In this document: one piece after another, positions 43,958 to 53,652 of the stretch
Layout of the letters: each line of letters starts with the position of its first letter
Position numbering within the stretch: the first letter of the stretch is position 1
Assembly (NCBI RefSeq): GCF_903944925.1
Contig: NZ_CAJATU010000064.1
Location: 62,001-126,000 of the forward strand
Direction: 5' to 3'
Length of the DNA: 64,000 nucleotides
DNA from: an uncultured Rhodopila sp.
GTDB lineage: Bacteria > Pseudomonadota > Alphaproteobacteria > Acetobacterales > Acetobacteraceae
Made by a program: the position numbers and the translations under genes
The notes under the pieces: model-generated
The model's input: only the letters and a program-made list of their open reading frames with translations
What the model was told of the DNA's origin: nothing
The model's database searches: none

Positions 43958-45163
43958 GTGCAAACCCTGAAAGCTCAACCGGCGAACGCGTCCGCCAGGG
44001 CGCCGCTTTTCCTGCTCGTGGCCATGGCCGCATGCGGCACACTCGGCATGCACGTCATCGTTCCGGCGCTTCCGGCCACGGCCCGGGCGTTGGACATGTC
44101 GATCAGCACCGCACAACTCGCCATCACCCTATATCTGGTGGGCCTTGCGGCCGGGCAGCTGCTGTATGGACCGATTTCCGACCGATACGGGCGCAGGCCG
44201 GTCCTGCTTGCCGGCTTGACGCTGTTTACCCTCGCCAGCGTGGTGACCGCGATTGCGCCAAGCGGCGAAGTCCTTATCGGCGCACGCATTCTTCAGTCCT
44301 TGGGTGGCTGCGCGGGCCTGGTGCTGGGGCGGGCGGCGGTGCGCGATGGCGCCACGCCGGACAAGGCGGCCGGACAGCTTGCGCTGCTTGGCCTCGTCCT
44401 GGCGCTGATTCCGGCGATTGCCCCGGCCATCGGCGGCTACGTCACGGTCTATCTCAGTTGGCGCGGCGCCTATGCGATGCTCGCCATTTTCGGCGGGCTG
44501 ACACTTCTGGCCTGCGCCGTGCGGTTGCCGGAGACGCTGGCGCCCGCCGCCGGAACACGCAACCTGTCGATGACGGCTTCCTATGTTCGGCTGCTGCGGT
44601 CGTCGGGCTTCATCGGCTATTCCGTGGGCGGCGCCTGCTCGACCAGTGCCTTCTACGGGTTCATGTCGGCCTCACCGTTCATCTTCGAGCGGCAACTGCA
44701 TCAGCCGACAGAGAGCATCGGCATTTTTTATATGTTCCTGATGGGCGGCGTGGCGCTTGGCAGTATCCTAGCCAACCGCATCGCCGGCAAGCTGTCCATG
44801 CTGTCGGCGCTGCGCGTTGCCAACGTGCTTGGCATAGCCGGAGGGGCTTTGTTCGCCCTCGCCGATGCGACCGGCACGCTGACCGTTGCCACCGTGGTGG
44901 CACCGGTGACGCTGCTCATGGTGGGTGTCGGCATGGCCATCCCGTTCGCCCTGGCCGGCGCGGTCAGCGTCAACCCGGGCGCCATCGGCGCCGCATCGGG
45001 CCTGTACGGCTTCATCCAGATGGGCTACGGAATGCTCTGCACGGTGGTGGTGGAAGTCTGGAGTCCGGGGGCGGTCTACCCGGTCGTCGCGGTCCTGCTG
45101 GGGTCTGCCGTCCTCGGCCAGATTGTCATGCTGCTGGCGGTCCGGGCGGAGCGCCTTGTGTAG
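43958..45163 (+). CDS. MFS transporter, Bcr/CflA drug-efflux family
   Basis: A 401-residue protein with twelve hydrophobic segments. The motif-A loop GQLLYGPISDRYGRRPVLLAG near residues 67-87 and ARILQSLGGCAGLVLGRAAVRD are diagnostic of the Bcr/CflA (DHA1) subfamily of proton-driven drug exporters. GTG 43958 is taken as start; the ribosome-binding site is weak. A palindrome overlaps the upstream region. It is not in an obvious operon except possibly with the small gene at 45257. Confidence 0.9.
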   Translation: MQTLKAQPANASARAPLFLLVAMAACGTLGMHVIVPALPATARALDMSISTAQLAITLYLVGLAAGQLLYGPISDRYGRRPVLLAGLTLFTLASVVTAIAPSGEVLIGARILQSLGGCAGLVLGRAAVRDGATPDKAAGQLALLGLVLALIPAIAPAIGGYVTVYLSWRGAYAMLAIFGGLTLLACAVRLPETLAPAAGTRNLSMTASYVRLLRSSGFIGYSVGGACSTSAFYGFMSASPFIFERQLHQPTESIGIFYMFLMGGVALGSILANRIAGKLSMLSALRVANVLGIAGGALFALADATGTLTVATVVAPVTLLMVGVGMAIPFALAGAVSVNPGAIGAASGLYGFIQMGYGMLCTVVVEVWSPGAVYPVVAVLLGSAVLGQIVMLLAVRAERLV

Positions 45164-45256
45164 CGCATGGCGGTCGTGACGCCCGGGCGGCCGAACTTTG
45201 GCCGCCCGGAGGCGTTGCAGTGGCAACCGGCACTCGCGCCGGACGAAAGGACTGCC

Positions 45257-45493
45257 ATGCCGATTGATACGCACGTCGAGCGGTCGGATCGCGATCAGGA
45301 CGAGACCCTGAAGGACACGTTTCCTGCCAGCGATCCGCCGGCAAACTCAGGGGTTACCGGGGCGGAGCCGCCGAACACGCCGCCGCATGAGCGCACGATC
45401 GAAGAAAGCCCGACCGGATTGCCGACATCGGACCGGCATGGCGCTGAAACAGCACACCAGTGGGAGCACGAGGAAAAGCCGAGCGGCGAGTAG
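45257..45493 (+). CDS. Small acidic hydrophilic protein (DTFPASDPP motif)
   Basis: A 78-residue, very hydrophilic protein with no predicted fold core. DQDETLKDTFPASDPPANSG matches a short motif found in many small proteobacterial hypothetical proteins (DETL-x-D-TFPASDPP). Probably intrinsically disordered. I favour ATG 45257 (GAAAGGA ribosome-binding site) over the 30-codon upstream extension. Function unknown. Confidence 0.7.
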   Translation: MPIDTHVERSDRDQDETLKDTFPASDPPANSGVTGAEPPNTPPHERTIEESPTGLPTSDRHGAETAHQWEHEEKPSGE

Positions 45494-45537
45494 TTGCAAT
45501 CCGGGGGCGGGCACTGTTCGGCCTGTCCCCCGGACCG

Positions 45538-46365
45538 TCAGCACTTGTGCGGCTGCGGCGTCATTTCCTTCATCTTGGCATCCATCACGAAGTCGCCGAA
45601 ATCCATCTTCATGTCGTCCGCCACGCCGTTTTCCCAATACCGCATGGCAACCTCATACGTCGGCAGCGTGCCGGCAATGCCATGGTCGAAGAACGACAGA
45701 TGCACCTTCGTGCTGGGCAATGACGACAACGCCGGCCACTTCGTCGGCGCCGGCTGCTTCCAATCCAGCACGACAATGAAGCTGTCTTCCACACCGTTTT
45801 CATCGGTTCCGTCGAACAGCGGCAGGTTGAGGAAACGCTTCTTGTCGCGCGCCGCGGCGATGATTGCCGCAGTGTGGGCCATGGGGAAAACGGTTCCGCC
45901 GGGCAGCGGGCTGACGTTGTCATGCGGCGAGGTGTAATGCGCCTCCCCCGGTCCACCGGCCTTCTGAAGCGTGGCCTCGCCGTCGGTCTGGCTGGTAACC
46001 GCTGTGTCGGTCGTCTGCCGCATGTGGTACCGGAAGCGCAGGCCGTCCTTCGATTCCCACGTCGTGTAGTCCGACGCCATCTCGATATCCTGGCCCTCGG
46101 AGTTGGTGATCGTCATGCGCAGCCGCTGGCGCACCGCCCAGCCGTCGCAGGCATCGGTCACCTCATAGCCCATGGTCCCGCGCGCCGCGATGACGTCGTT
46201 GCCCTTGGCCGAGGCCATGGTCAAATTATAGAGCGCGCGGTGCGCGATCAGCGCGCCGGTGCCGGCGGCCGGGCCGGGCGAGGGTGCGCTTGTGGCGGCA
46301 AGTGCCGGCTGAACCATCACGCCGACAGACAAAGCCAGCGCTGCGAGCGCGGCGGGAAGGCGCAT
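45538..46365 (-). CDS. EipB-like periplasmic protein (DUF1849)
   Basis: A 275-residue protein with signal peptide MRLPAALAALALSVGVMVQPALA, then LIAHRALYNLTMASAKG and repeated beta strands, with MGYEVTDACDGWAVRQRLRM carrying one Cys and the other being the C-terminal residue. EipB of Brucella is a periplasmic beta-spiral protein with a disulfide between equivalent cysteines and a role in envelope integrity. Size and both cysteines are conserved, so I expect the same fold. Confidence 0.85.
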   Translation of the reverse strand: MRLPAALAALALSVGVMVQPALAATSAPSPGPAAGTGALIAHRALYNLTMASAKGNDVIAARGTMGYEVTDACDGWAVRQRLRMTITNSEGQDIEMASDYTTWESKDGLRFRYHMRQTTDTAVTSQTDGEATLQKAGGPGEAHYTSPHDNVSPLPGGTVFPMAHTAAIIAAARDKKRFLNLPLFDGTDENGVEDSFIVVLDWKQPAPTKWPALSSLPSTKVHLSFFDHGIAGTLPTYEVAMRYWENGVADDMKMDFGDFVMDAKMKEMTPQPHKC

Positions 46366-46462
46366 TCAGGGACTCCATGGGATAAGGTCGCCGCGATCCG
46401 ACCTGTGAGAATAAGGACGGCGCGCCGATTGCGCCACCCCCGCGTGCCGTTTTGCCGCCGCC

Positions 46463-48259
46463 TCAGCTACCCGTGACCCGCGGCTTGGGCGGCGGGATGT
46501 CCAGCTTCAGCGACAGCTCCTTCAGCCGGGCTGGGGGAATTTCGGCCGGAGCGCCCATCATCAGGTCCTCGCCCTGCTGGTTCAGCGGGAACAGGATCAC
46601 CTCGCGGATGTTCGGCTCGTCGGCCAGCAGCATGACCATCCGGTCGATGCCGGGGGCGGAACCGCCATGCGGCGGGGCGCCGTAGCGGAACGCGTTCAGC
46701 ATGCCGCCGAAGCGGGCTTCCACGTCGGCGGCGGTGTAGCCGGCGATCTCGAAGGCGCGGATCATGATATCCGGCCGGTGGTTGCGGATCGCGCCGGAGG
46801 ACAGCTCGATGCCATTGCAGATGATGTCGTACTGGTAGGCCTTGATGGTCAGCGGGTCCTGCGAGTTCAGCGCCTCCAGCTCGCCCTGCGGCATGCTGAA
46901 CGGGTTGTGGCTGAAATCGACCAGGCCGGTTTCCTCGTTCAATTCGAACATCGGGAAGTCGGTAACCCAGCAGAACTTGAAGGTGCCCTTTTCCATCAGA
47001 CCGAGTTCGTCGGCCAGCCTGGTCCGCACCGTGCCGGCGAATTTCGGCGCGGTGTCCTTCTTGCCGCCGACGAAGAACACGGCGTCGCCGGCCTGCAGCC
47101 CGCAGGCCGCGCGAATCGCCTCCGCCCGATCCGGTTCCAGGTTTTTCGCGATCGGCCCCTTCGGACCCTCGGCGTCGAAGGTGATGTAGCCCAGGCCGCC
47201 GGCGCCCTCGGCCCGCGCCCATTCGTTCAGCTTGTCGAAGAAGCTGCGCGGCTGCGCGCCGGCGCCGGGGGCGGGGATCGCGCGCACCACGCCGCCGGAG
47301 GCCGCGATGCGGGCGAACAGGCCGAAGCCGGAGCCGGCATACTGCTCGGTCACGTCGGCGATGCGGATCGGGTTGCGCAGGTCAGGCTTGTCGGTGCCGA
47401 ACTCCAGCATCGCCTGGTCGTAGGGGATGCGCGGGAAGGGCGGTTTCGTGACCGTCCTTCCGTCGGCGAATTCCTCGAACACCCCGGCGATCACCGGCTC
47501 GATGGTGGCGAACACGTCCTCCTGGGTGACGTAGCTCATCTCGAAATCGAGCTGGTAGAACTCGCCCGGCGACCTGTCGGCCCGTGACGCCTCGTCGCGA
47601 AAGCACGGGGCGATCTGGAAGTAGCGGTCGAAGCCGGCCACCATCAGCAACTGCTTGAACTGCTGCGGCGCCTGCGGCAGGGCGTAGAACTTGCCGGGAT
47701 GCAGCCGCGCCGGCACCAGGAAGTCGCGCGCGCCCTCGGGCGACGAAGCGGTCAGTATCGGCGTCTGGTACTCCAGGAATCCAGCCTCGATCATGCGGCG
47801 GCGCACCGAGGTGATGACGTTCGACCGCAGGATCATGTTGCGGTGCAGCTTGTCGCGCCGCAGGTCGATGAAGCGGAATTTCAGGCGGATGTCCTCGGGG
47901 AACTTCTCGTCGCCGGAGACCTGCATCGGCAGCACCTCGGCGGCCGACTGCACCACCAGTTCGGCGGCGCGGAGTTCGACGTCGCCCGTCGGCAGCTTGG
48001 GGTTCACCGTGCCGGCCTCACGCATCACCACCTGGCCGGTGACGGTGATCACGCTTTCCGGGCGCACCGTGTCGATTGCGGTAAAGGCCGGTGTGCCGGC
48101 GGCGAACACGATCTGGGTGATGCCGTAGTGGTCGCGCAGATCGATGAACAGCAGGCCGCCGTGGTCCCGCTTGGCATGCACCCAGCCGGAAAGGCGGGCT
48201 TGATTGCCGGCGTCGGCAGCGCGCAGGGCGCCGCAGGTATGGCTGCGATAGGCGTGCAT
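46463..48259 (-). CDS. aspS: Aspartyl-tRNA synthetase
   Basis: A 598-residue class IIb synthetase. The N-terminal OB-fold anticodon-binding domain has [21 protein letters not shown]. Motif 2 is [22 protein letters not shown], the bacterial GAD insertion spans about residues 300-420, and motif 3 is [20 protein letters not shown]. It aspartylates tRNA-Asp, and possibly tRNA-Asn if nondiscriminating. The start [12 protein letters not shown] at 48259 matches family starts; the ORF's further upstream part is not conserved. Confidence 0.96.
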   Translation of the reverse strand: MHAYRSHTCGALRAADAGNQARLSGWVHAKRDHGGLLFIDLRDHYGITQIVFAAGTPAFTAIDTVRPESVITVTGQVVMREAGTVNPKLPTGDVELRAAELVVQSAAEVLPMQVSGDEKFPEDIRLKFRFIDLRRDKLHRNMILRSNVITSVRRRMIEAGFLEYQTPILTASSPEGARDFLVPARLHPGKFYALPQAPQQFKQLLMVAGFDRYFQIAPCFRDEASRADRSPGEFYQLDFEMSYVTQEDVFATIEPVIAGVFEEFADGRTVTKPPFPRIPYDQAMLEFGTDKPDLRNPIRIADVTEQYAGSGFGLFARIAASGGVVRAIPAPGAGAQPRSFFDKLNEWARAEGAGGLGYITFDAEGPKGPIAKNLEPDRAEAIRAACGLQAGDAVFFVGGKKDTAPKFAGTVRTRLADELGLMEKGTFKFCWVTDFPMFELNEETGLVDFSHNPFSMPQGELEALNSQDPLTIKAYQYDIICNGIELSSGAIRNHRPDIMIRAFEIAGYTAADVEARFGGMLNAFRYGAPPHGGSAPGIDRMVMLLADEPNIREVILFPLNQQGEDLMMGAPAEIPPARLKELSLKLDIPPPKPRVTGS

Positions 48260-48383
48260 GGTTCGGTATCCCGCGGAATCGGCCGCTTGCGAGGCGGTCC
48301 TGTCAGGGGCCGGACACAAGCCCCGGCGGGATAAGGGAGTCAAGCACGGATGGCGGGTTGCTCACAGCGGAGAACAGGATACC

Positions 48384-49124
48384 TCACGCTTGCAGAAAGA
48401 AACTGTTGCTGGCATGCGCGACAAATCCAAGCTGTTCATACAGCGTGACCGCGGGGGTGTTGCCGGCGACCACCTGCAAGCCGATGAGGCCGGTGTCCTG
48501 GCGGGCGGCCCAATGTTCCAGGGCGGCCAGGACCTCCCGGGCCGAACCCTGGCGGCGGGCATCCGCCCGGGTCGTGACGCATTCGATGACCGCGCAGCGG
48601 TGCCCGGCGACGCATAGCGCGGTCGAGACGATCCGGCCGCCCCGGCGGCAGCCGAAGAAGGCGCGGGGCTGCGGTATCCGCTCGAGGATTTCGGCGTTCG
48701 CGGCGCGACGGCTCTCTGTGATCTCGCCCAGGTAGACCGCGATCCATTCGTCCCCGGCGCAGTCCCGCACTTCGACATCCCGGCCGGATGCACCCGCGGC
48801 AGGCGGCTTGAACATCGTCACCGTGGGCTCGCCGCGCCGATAACCGCGCGCCTGCAACAGCGCCTCCAGACCGGGCGGGGACGTTTCGTCGAAGGTCTGG
48901 AACTGCGCCTTGCGGCCCGCCGCATGATAGAGCGTCTCTGCGCGGATCACCGCCGCTTCCGGATCATCGCCGGAAAAATCGATCGTCGAGACGGAGTTGG
49001 CCCGATGCGACCCGCCGCCGGAGCAGCGCCACAGCCAGCCATCGATATCCGCCGTGCGCAGCGCCGGCCAGGCCCGCACATGCGCCCGCTCCATGCGCAC
49101 GCGTTCAGCGCGGCCGATTTGCAT
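48384..49124 (-). CDS. GNAT-family N-acetyltransferase
   Basis: A 246-residue protein. The C-terminal GNAT domain contains VIECVTTRADARRQGSAREVL, the acetyl-CoA pyrophosphate loop (R-R-Q-G-S-A), and LQVVAGNTPAVTLYEQLGFV near the end. The N-terminal half (AWPALRTADIDGWLWRCSGG) is characteristic of a group of two-domain GNAT proteins of unknown substrate. An alternative start 10 codons in (MERAHVRAWPAL) is also plausible. It lies 21 bp after apt. Confidence 0.88.
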   Translation of the reverse strand: MQIGRAERVRMERAHVRAWPALRTADIDGWLWRCSGGGSHRANSVSTIDFSGDDPEAAVIRAETLYHAAGRKAQFQTFDETSPPGLEALLQARGYRRGEPTVTMFKPPAAGASGRDVEVRDCAGDEWIAVYLGEITESRRAANAEILERIPQPRAFFGCRRGGRIVSTALCVAGHRCAVIECVTTRADARRQGSAREVLAALEHWAARQDTGLIGLQVVAGNTPAVTLYEQLGFVAHASNSFFLQA

Positions 49125-49145
49125 CAGGTCACGCGGGCCGGACGG

Positions 49146-49661
49146 TTAGCTGTCGTACGAAACCAGCGCATCGCACGGAACGTCCAGCCGGGAGCGCCCG
49201 TTCAGGAAGGTCAGCTCGATCAGCGCCGCCGCCGCGGGCACCACCGCGCCGACACTGCGCAGCAGCTCGATCCCGGCCGCCATCGTGCCGCCGGTGGCGA
49301 GCAGATCGTCCACCACCACGACGCGCTGACCCGGCAGCACCGCATCGGCCTGGATTTCCACCCGGTCCTCGCCGTACTCCAGGGCGTAGTTGAGCCCGAC
49401 GGTCTCGCCCGGCAGCTTGCGCGGCTTGCGGATCATGATGAAGCCGCAGCCCAGCTTCAGCGCCAGCGGCGCGGCGATCAGGAAGCCGCGGCTTTCGATG
49501 CCGGCGACCAGATCGGGCGTATACTGGCGCACCGCCCGCGCCATGCGACCCATGGCCACCTGCCACGCATCCGCCTCCCGCAGCAGGGTGGAGATGTCGT
49601 AAAACAGGATGCCGGGCTTCGGGAAGTCCGGAATCCCGCGGATATGGTCTTTCAGGTCCAT
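49146..49661 (-). CDS. apt: Adenine phosphoribosyltransferase
   Basis: A 171-residue purine salvage enzyme. It starts [25 protein letters not shown], the universal Apt opening; the PRPP-binding loop is [15 protein letters not shown] near residues 118-132; [16 protein letters not shown] is conserved. It converts adenine and PRPP to AMP. The longer upstream ORF is rejected because conservation begins at ATG 49661. Divergent from the aminotransferase gene. Confidence 0.95.
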   Translation of the reverse strand: MDLKDHIRGIPDFPKPGILFYDISTLLREADAWQVAMGRMARAVRQYTPDLVAGIESRGFLIAAPLALKLGCGFIMIRKPRKLPGETVGLNYALEYGEDRVEIQADAVLPGQRVVVVDDLLATGGTMAAGIELLRSVGAVVPAAAALIELTFLNGRSRLDVPCDALVSYDS

Positions 49662-49764
49662 CGCTACGGGTCCTCGGGTTACAGCAGCGCGGCACCCTAG
49701 TGCGGGTGGCGCCGCCTCGCCAGCCCCTGTTGCAACTTCGCGGCGGTTTCCCCAGTGTCGGCAC

Positions 49765-51060
49765 ATGAGCGGCACCGGACTGCGCAATGCCGAAATCGAC
49801 GCGGCGCTGAACGACGCGAAGGAACGCTACCTCGCGCGCAACACGCTCAGCCTGGCGCGTTACCTTGAAGCAACAACCGTGATGCCCGGCGGCAACACTC
49901 GCTCAGTGCTGCACTACGCGCCGTTCCCGCTGGCGATGGCCCGGGCGGAGGGCTGCCGGCTGTGGGACGCCGACGGCCATGCGTATATCGATTTCCTGGG
50001 GGATTATACCGCCGGGCTGTATGGCCACTCGCATCCGGTGATCCGGGCCGCGGTGGACGCGGCGCTGGACGGCGGCATCAGCCTCGGCGCGTCGACCATG
50101 ACCGAGGCGCGGTTCGCCCGGGCGATCTGCGAGCGGTTCGGGCTGCAGCGGGTGCGCTTCGCCAACTCCGGCACCGAGGCGAACCTGCTGGCGGTGTCGC
50201 TCGGCCGCGTCTTCACCCGGCGCAAGACGGTGATGGTGTTCGATGGCAGCTACCACGGGTCGCTGTTCGGCTTCGCCGGCGGCGGTTCGCCGATGAACGT
50301 GCCGTTCGAAACCATCGTGGCGCCGTATAACGATATCGAAAAGACCCGCTCCCTGATCACCGCCGACCTCGCCCTGGTCCTGGTGGAGCCGATGATCGGC
50401 AGCGGCGGCTGCATTGCCGCGAGCCCGGCTTTTCTTGAGATGCTGCGGCAGGAAACCACGCGTGTCGGCGCGCTGCTGATCTTCGACGAGGTGATGACGT
50501 CGCGCCTCGCTCCCGGCGGCTTGCAGTCCGTTACCGGCGTGCGGCCGGACCTGACCACCCTGGGAAAGTATCTCGGCGGCGGCATGTCGTTCGGCGCGTT
50601 CGGCGGTCGCGCGGAGATCATGGATCGCTTCGATCCCAGGCGCAGCGACGCGCTGCCGCATGCCGGCACGTTCAACAACAACGTGCTGACCATGGCGGCG
50701 GGACTGACCGGTTTGACCCGGGTCTACACGCCGGAGGCTGCGGTGGCGCTGAACGCGCGCGGCGATGCGCTGCGGGCAAGGCTGAATGCACTGTGCGGCG
50801 ATGTGCCGCTGCGGTTCACCGGCATCGGCTCGATGCTGGCGCTGCATACGACGCGCGGGCCGGTGACGTGCCCGGCGGACGCGGCGAAGGCGGATCAGAA
50901 GCTCAAGGAGCTGTGCTTTTTCGATATGTTGTCGCACGGAATCTGGCTGGCTCGCCGCGGCATGATGGCTTTGTCGCTGCCCATCGGCGATGCGGAGTGC
51001 GATGCGCTGGCGGCGGCGGTGGAGGAGTTCCTGTCGGTTCGCCGATGGTTGCTGGAGTAG
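49765..51060 (+). CDS. Class III aminotransferase (GSA-aminomutase-like)
   Basis: A 431-residue PLP enzyme of the glutamate-1-semialdehyde aminomutase-like group. It has [77 protein letters not shown] and the PLP-binding Lys268 in [17 protein letters not shown]. The [12 protein letters not shown] block differs from true HemL and suggests an amino acid or beta-amino acid transaminase. Start ATG 49765. Followed convergently by a small membrane protein gene. Confidence 0.88.
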   Translation: MSGTGLRNAEIDAALNDAKERYLARNTLSLARYLEATTVMPGGNTRSVLHYAPFPLAMARAEGCRLWDADGHAYIDFLGDYTAGLYGHSHPVIRAAVDAALDGGISLGASTMTEARFARAICERFGLQRVRFANSGTEANLLAVSLGRVFTRRKTVMVFDGSYHGSLFGFAGGGSPMNVPFETIVAPYNDIEKTRSLITADLALVLVEPMIGSGGCIAASPAFLEMLRQETTRVGALLIFDEVMTSRLAPGGLQSVTGVRPDLTTLGKYLGGGMSFGAFGGRAEIMDRFDPRRSDALPHAGTFNNNVLTMAAGLTGLTRVYTPEAAVALNARGDALRARLNALCGDVPLRFTGIGSMLALHTTRGPVTCPADAAKADQKLKELCFFDMLSHGIWLARRGMMALSLPIGDAECDALAAAVEEFLSVRRWLLE

Positions 51061-51069
51061 GTTCGGCTA

Positions 51070-51246
51070 TTACCCGCCTGTCGCCACGGCGTCGGCGAGG
51101 GCGCGGTCCGTAGGCTCGGATCCGACGGTGGCAACCAGTCCGAGGCACACCAGGCACACCCCGACCGCAATCAGGATATTCCGATTTGTCGTCCGGATGC
51201 CGGTAAATTGCTGAACGAGCGACGGAAGCGACTTTGACCGCATCAT
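51070..51246 (-). CDS. Small single-span membrane protein
   Basis: A 58-residue protein with a basic N-terminus (MMRSKSLPSLVQQFTGIRTT) and one hydrophobic helix (ILIAVGVCLVCLGLVATVG), then a short acidic tail. The ATG at 51246 has GGAGG 4 bp upstream. The layout suggests an inner-membrane micro-protein. No family is recognised. It diverges from the glutamate dehydrogenase gene. Confidence 0.5.
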   Translation of the reverse strand: MMRSKSLPSLVQQFTGIRTTNRNILIAVGVCLVCLGLVATVGSEPTDRALADAVATGG

Positions 51247-51299
51247 GCATCCTCCATATTGCAACGTTGTGACAGAAGCAGGCTCGATGCAAGCGCACA

Positions 51300-51313
51300 G
51301 TGAAGCGCTTCAC
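51300..51313. promoter_or_regulatory. Perfect palindrome GTGAAGCGCTTCAC upstream of gdh
   Basis: A perfect 14-bp palindrome, 63 bp before the glutamate dehydrogenase ATG, in the region between it and the divergent membrane-protein gene. Its position fits a transcription-factor operator for either gene. Confidence 0.4.
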
Positions 51314-51375
51314 ACAGACGGAACCACGTCCATGCGACCGCGTTACGAACCTGGTCACGAGGGAGGATACAAATC

Positions 51376-52626
51376 ATGAGCATCTACACCGGCCCGGTCT
51401 TCGACATGGCCCGCCAGCAATTCCACATCATCGCAGACCACATCAACATGCCCGAAGACCAGCGCGATCGGCTGCTCTATCCGAAGCGGGCCATCGCCGT
51501 GTCCTGCCCGATCCATCGCGACGACGGCACCACCGCGGTGTTCCAGGGCTACCGGGTGCAGCACCATCTGTCGCTCGGGCCGACGAAGGGCGGCACCCGC
51601 TTCTCCAGCTCCGTCGATGTCGGCGAAGTCGCGGCGCTGGCGATCTGGATGAGCTGGAAATGCGCCCTCGCCGGCCTGCCCTACGGCGGCGCGAAAGGCG
51701 GCGTCACCGTCGATCCGACCGAGTTGTCGCTGCGCGAGCTGGAGGGCCTGTCTCGCCGTTACATGCAGGAAATGATCCCGTTCGTCGGCCCGCACACCGA
51801 CGTGATGGCCCCTGACATGGGCACCAACGAGCAGGTGATGGCGTGGTTCATGGACACCTACTCGATGTACCAGGGCAAGACCGTCACCGAGATCGTCACC
51901 GGCAAGCCGGTCGCCAGCGGCGGCACGGTGGGGCGGCGGGAGGCGACCGGGCGAGGCGTCGTGCACCTGGCGATGCGGGCGGCGGAAACCATCGGGCTGA
52001 CGCCGAAGACCGCGATCGTGCAGGGGTTCGGCAATGTCGGCTCGGTCAGCGCGGCCGAACTGGCGGCGCGCGGGGTGAAGGTTACCGGCGTCAGCGACCA
52101 CACCGCCTGCTATTTCGATCCGCGCGGCCTGCCGGTGGAGGCGCTGATCCGCCACGTGGCGGCGAAGCGGGTGCTGGCGGGGTTCTCGCAGGAAGCGCTG
52201 GCCGATCCGGCGTCGCTGCTGACACGGGAATGCGACATCCTGGTGCCGGCCGCGCTGGAGCGGGTGATCGATGCGGCAACCGCTGGCGACCTGAAGTGCC
52301 GGATATTGGCCGAGGCTGCCAACGGCCCGACGACACCCGACGCCGATGTGGTGCTGGCGCAGCGGCAGGAGATTTTCGTGGTGCCCGACATCCTGTGCAA
52401 CGCCGGCGGCGTTGTCGTCAGCTACTTCGAGTGGGTGCAGGATCTGCAGCAGTTCTTCTGGCAGGAGGACGAGGTCAATGCGCGGCTGAAGCAGATCCTC
52501 GACCGCGCCTTTGGGCAGGTGACGGCGCGGGCGAAGCGGGACGAGGTGGGCCAGCGGACGGCGGCGATGGCGATCGGGGTGGAGAAGGTTTACGCCGCCA
52601 AGCAGGTGCGGGGGTTGTTTCCGTAG
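51376..52626 (+). CDS. gdhA: Glu/Leu/Phe/Val dehydrogenase (glutamate dehydrogenase)
   Basis: A 416-residue hexameric-type amino acid dehydrogenase. VQHHLSLGPTKGGTRFSSSVD carries the substrate Lys and GLPYGGAKGGV the catalytic Lys. PDMGTNEQVMAWFMDTYS is the family signature, and the NAD-binding motif is VQGFGNVGSVSAAELAARG. NEAAN-like LAEAANGPTTPDAD and VSYFEWVQDLQQFFW complete it. It interconverts glutamate and 2-oxoglutarate; the long 410-residue form is usually NAD-specific and catabolic. Confidence 0.93.
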   Translation: MSIYTGPVFDMARQQFHIIADHINMPEDQRDRLLYPKRAIAVSCPIHRDDGTTAVFQGYRVQHHLSLGPTKGGTRFSSSVDVGEVAALAIWMSWKCALAGLPYGGAKGGVTVDPTELSLRELEGLSRRYMQEMIPFVGPHTDVMAPDMGTNEQVMAWFMDTYSMYQGKTVTEIVTGKPVASGGTVGRREATGRGVVHLAMRAAETIGLTPKTAIVQGFGNVGSVSAAELAARGVKVTGVSDHTACYFDPRGLPVEALIRHVAAKRVLAGFSQEALADPASLLTRECDILVPAALERVIDAATAGDLKCRILAEAANGPTTPDADVVLAQRQEIFVVPDILCNAGGVVVSYFEWVQDLQQFFWQEDEVNARLKQILDRAFGQVTARAKRDEVGQRTAAMAIGVEKVYAAKQVRGLFP

Positions 52627-52643
52627 CGGCGTCGCGGGACGGT

Positions 52644-53621
52644 CTACTGCTTCAAGGCAACAAAATCCGCGGAACCGCCGTTGATCCGCAGCGTCCGCTC
52701 GAACGACACGTAGTGGAACCGGTGCGCCGTGTGGCCGGCGTGTATCGCCACCGATACGGTATAGCGTCCGGTATCGGTGAAGCTCTTGAAGCCCGGGCCG
52801 GCATCCAGCTTGCGGCCCAGCGTCACCGCCCAGACCCCGTTCGACTGAGTCGCCTCGGCGGTCACCACCGCCGGGGCGATTTCCTCGCGCTTGTCGAAGA
52901 TCGAGCCATTGACGGCCACCGGCGCGGCGCCGGGGTTCAGCTTGGCCTCCCAGAAGTCCAGCACATAGCCGTCGGAGCGTAGCTTCGCCAGTTCGTCCGC
53001 CGGTTTCAGCGCGTCGCCGCCGCCCTGCCTTGTCAGCTTCACCCGGGTCTTCGGCAGATACATCGTGCGGGTGCCGCCCTTGGCGCTCGGCATGCCGATC
53101 GAGTCGTCGTGGCAGGCCGCGAAACAGCCGCCGCGGTTCGCCTCCGGCACACCGCCGTCGTTGAACATCACCGTCACCTTGGTGTCGTACAGCGGATCCT
53201 GCTTCGCGTCCGGCTGGGCGCCCTCGGCAAACGCGATGTGCACGTAAAGATTGGTGCCGTCATTGGCGAACTTCACCGTCGCCGGAATATAGCCGCGCTT
53301 GCCGGCAATCGGTGCCGGTTCTATCGGCGGCTTGGTGCCGTCCTTGAACACCCGCGGCTGGCCGGAGGCGATCTGCGGCCCCATGGTCTTTTCTTCACCG
53401 ATATGGCAGTCGTCGCAGTTCTTGCCTTCGGTGAACTCCTTCGCGCCGGACATCGCGGATTTGGTCAGCGACCATTCCCAGGACGACTGGCCGGGGTAGA
53501 ACAGCACGATCTCCTTGCCGGCGACGCTTGCCCAGTCGATCGCGGCGGCCCGCGACGGCGCGGCGCCCGAAAACGCGGCCAGACCGGAGGCGGCGGCAAC
53601 CAGCTTGAATGCGAAATTCAT
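52644..53621 (-). CDS. Diheme c-type protein with ethylbenzene-dehydrogenase-related haem domain
   Basis: A 325-residue exported protein with a signal peptide (residues 1-26, ending SRAAA). CDDCH at 69-73 is a standard haem c site; CFAACH at 166-171 has the expanded CxxxCH spacing. From about residue 105 the sequence looks like the EB_dh (PF09459) haem-binding domain of DMSO-reductase-family gamma subunits (PATVKFANDGTNLYVHIAFA, DTKVTVMFNDGG). It follows a NapC/NirT gene by 31 bp, so it likely receives electrons from quinol via NapC in the periplasm. The terminal partner is not encoded nearby. Confidence 0.82.
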   Translation of the reverse strand: MNFAFKLVAAASGLAAFSGAAPSRAAAIDWASVAGKEIVLFYPGQSSWEWSLTKSAMSGAKEFTEGKNCDDCHIGEEKTMGPQIASGQPRVFKDGTKPPIEPAPIAGKRGYIPATVKFANDGTNLYVHIAFAEGAQPDAKQDPLYDTKVTVMFNDGGVPEANRGGCFAACHDDSIGMPSAKGGTRTMYLPKTRVKLTRQGGGDALKPADELAKLRSDGYVLDFWEAKLNPGAAPVAVNGSIFDKREEIAPAVVTAEATQSNGVWAVTLGRKLDAGPGFKSFTDTGRYTVSVAIHAGHTAHRFHYVSFERTLRINGGSADFVALKQ

Positions 53622-53652
53622 TGATAAGTCCTGCTGTCAGTCATGAAGCCCG

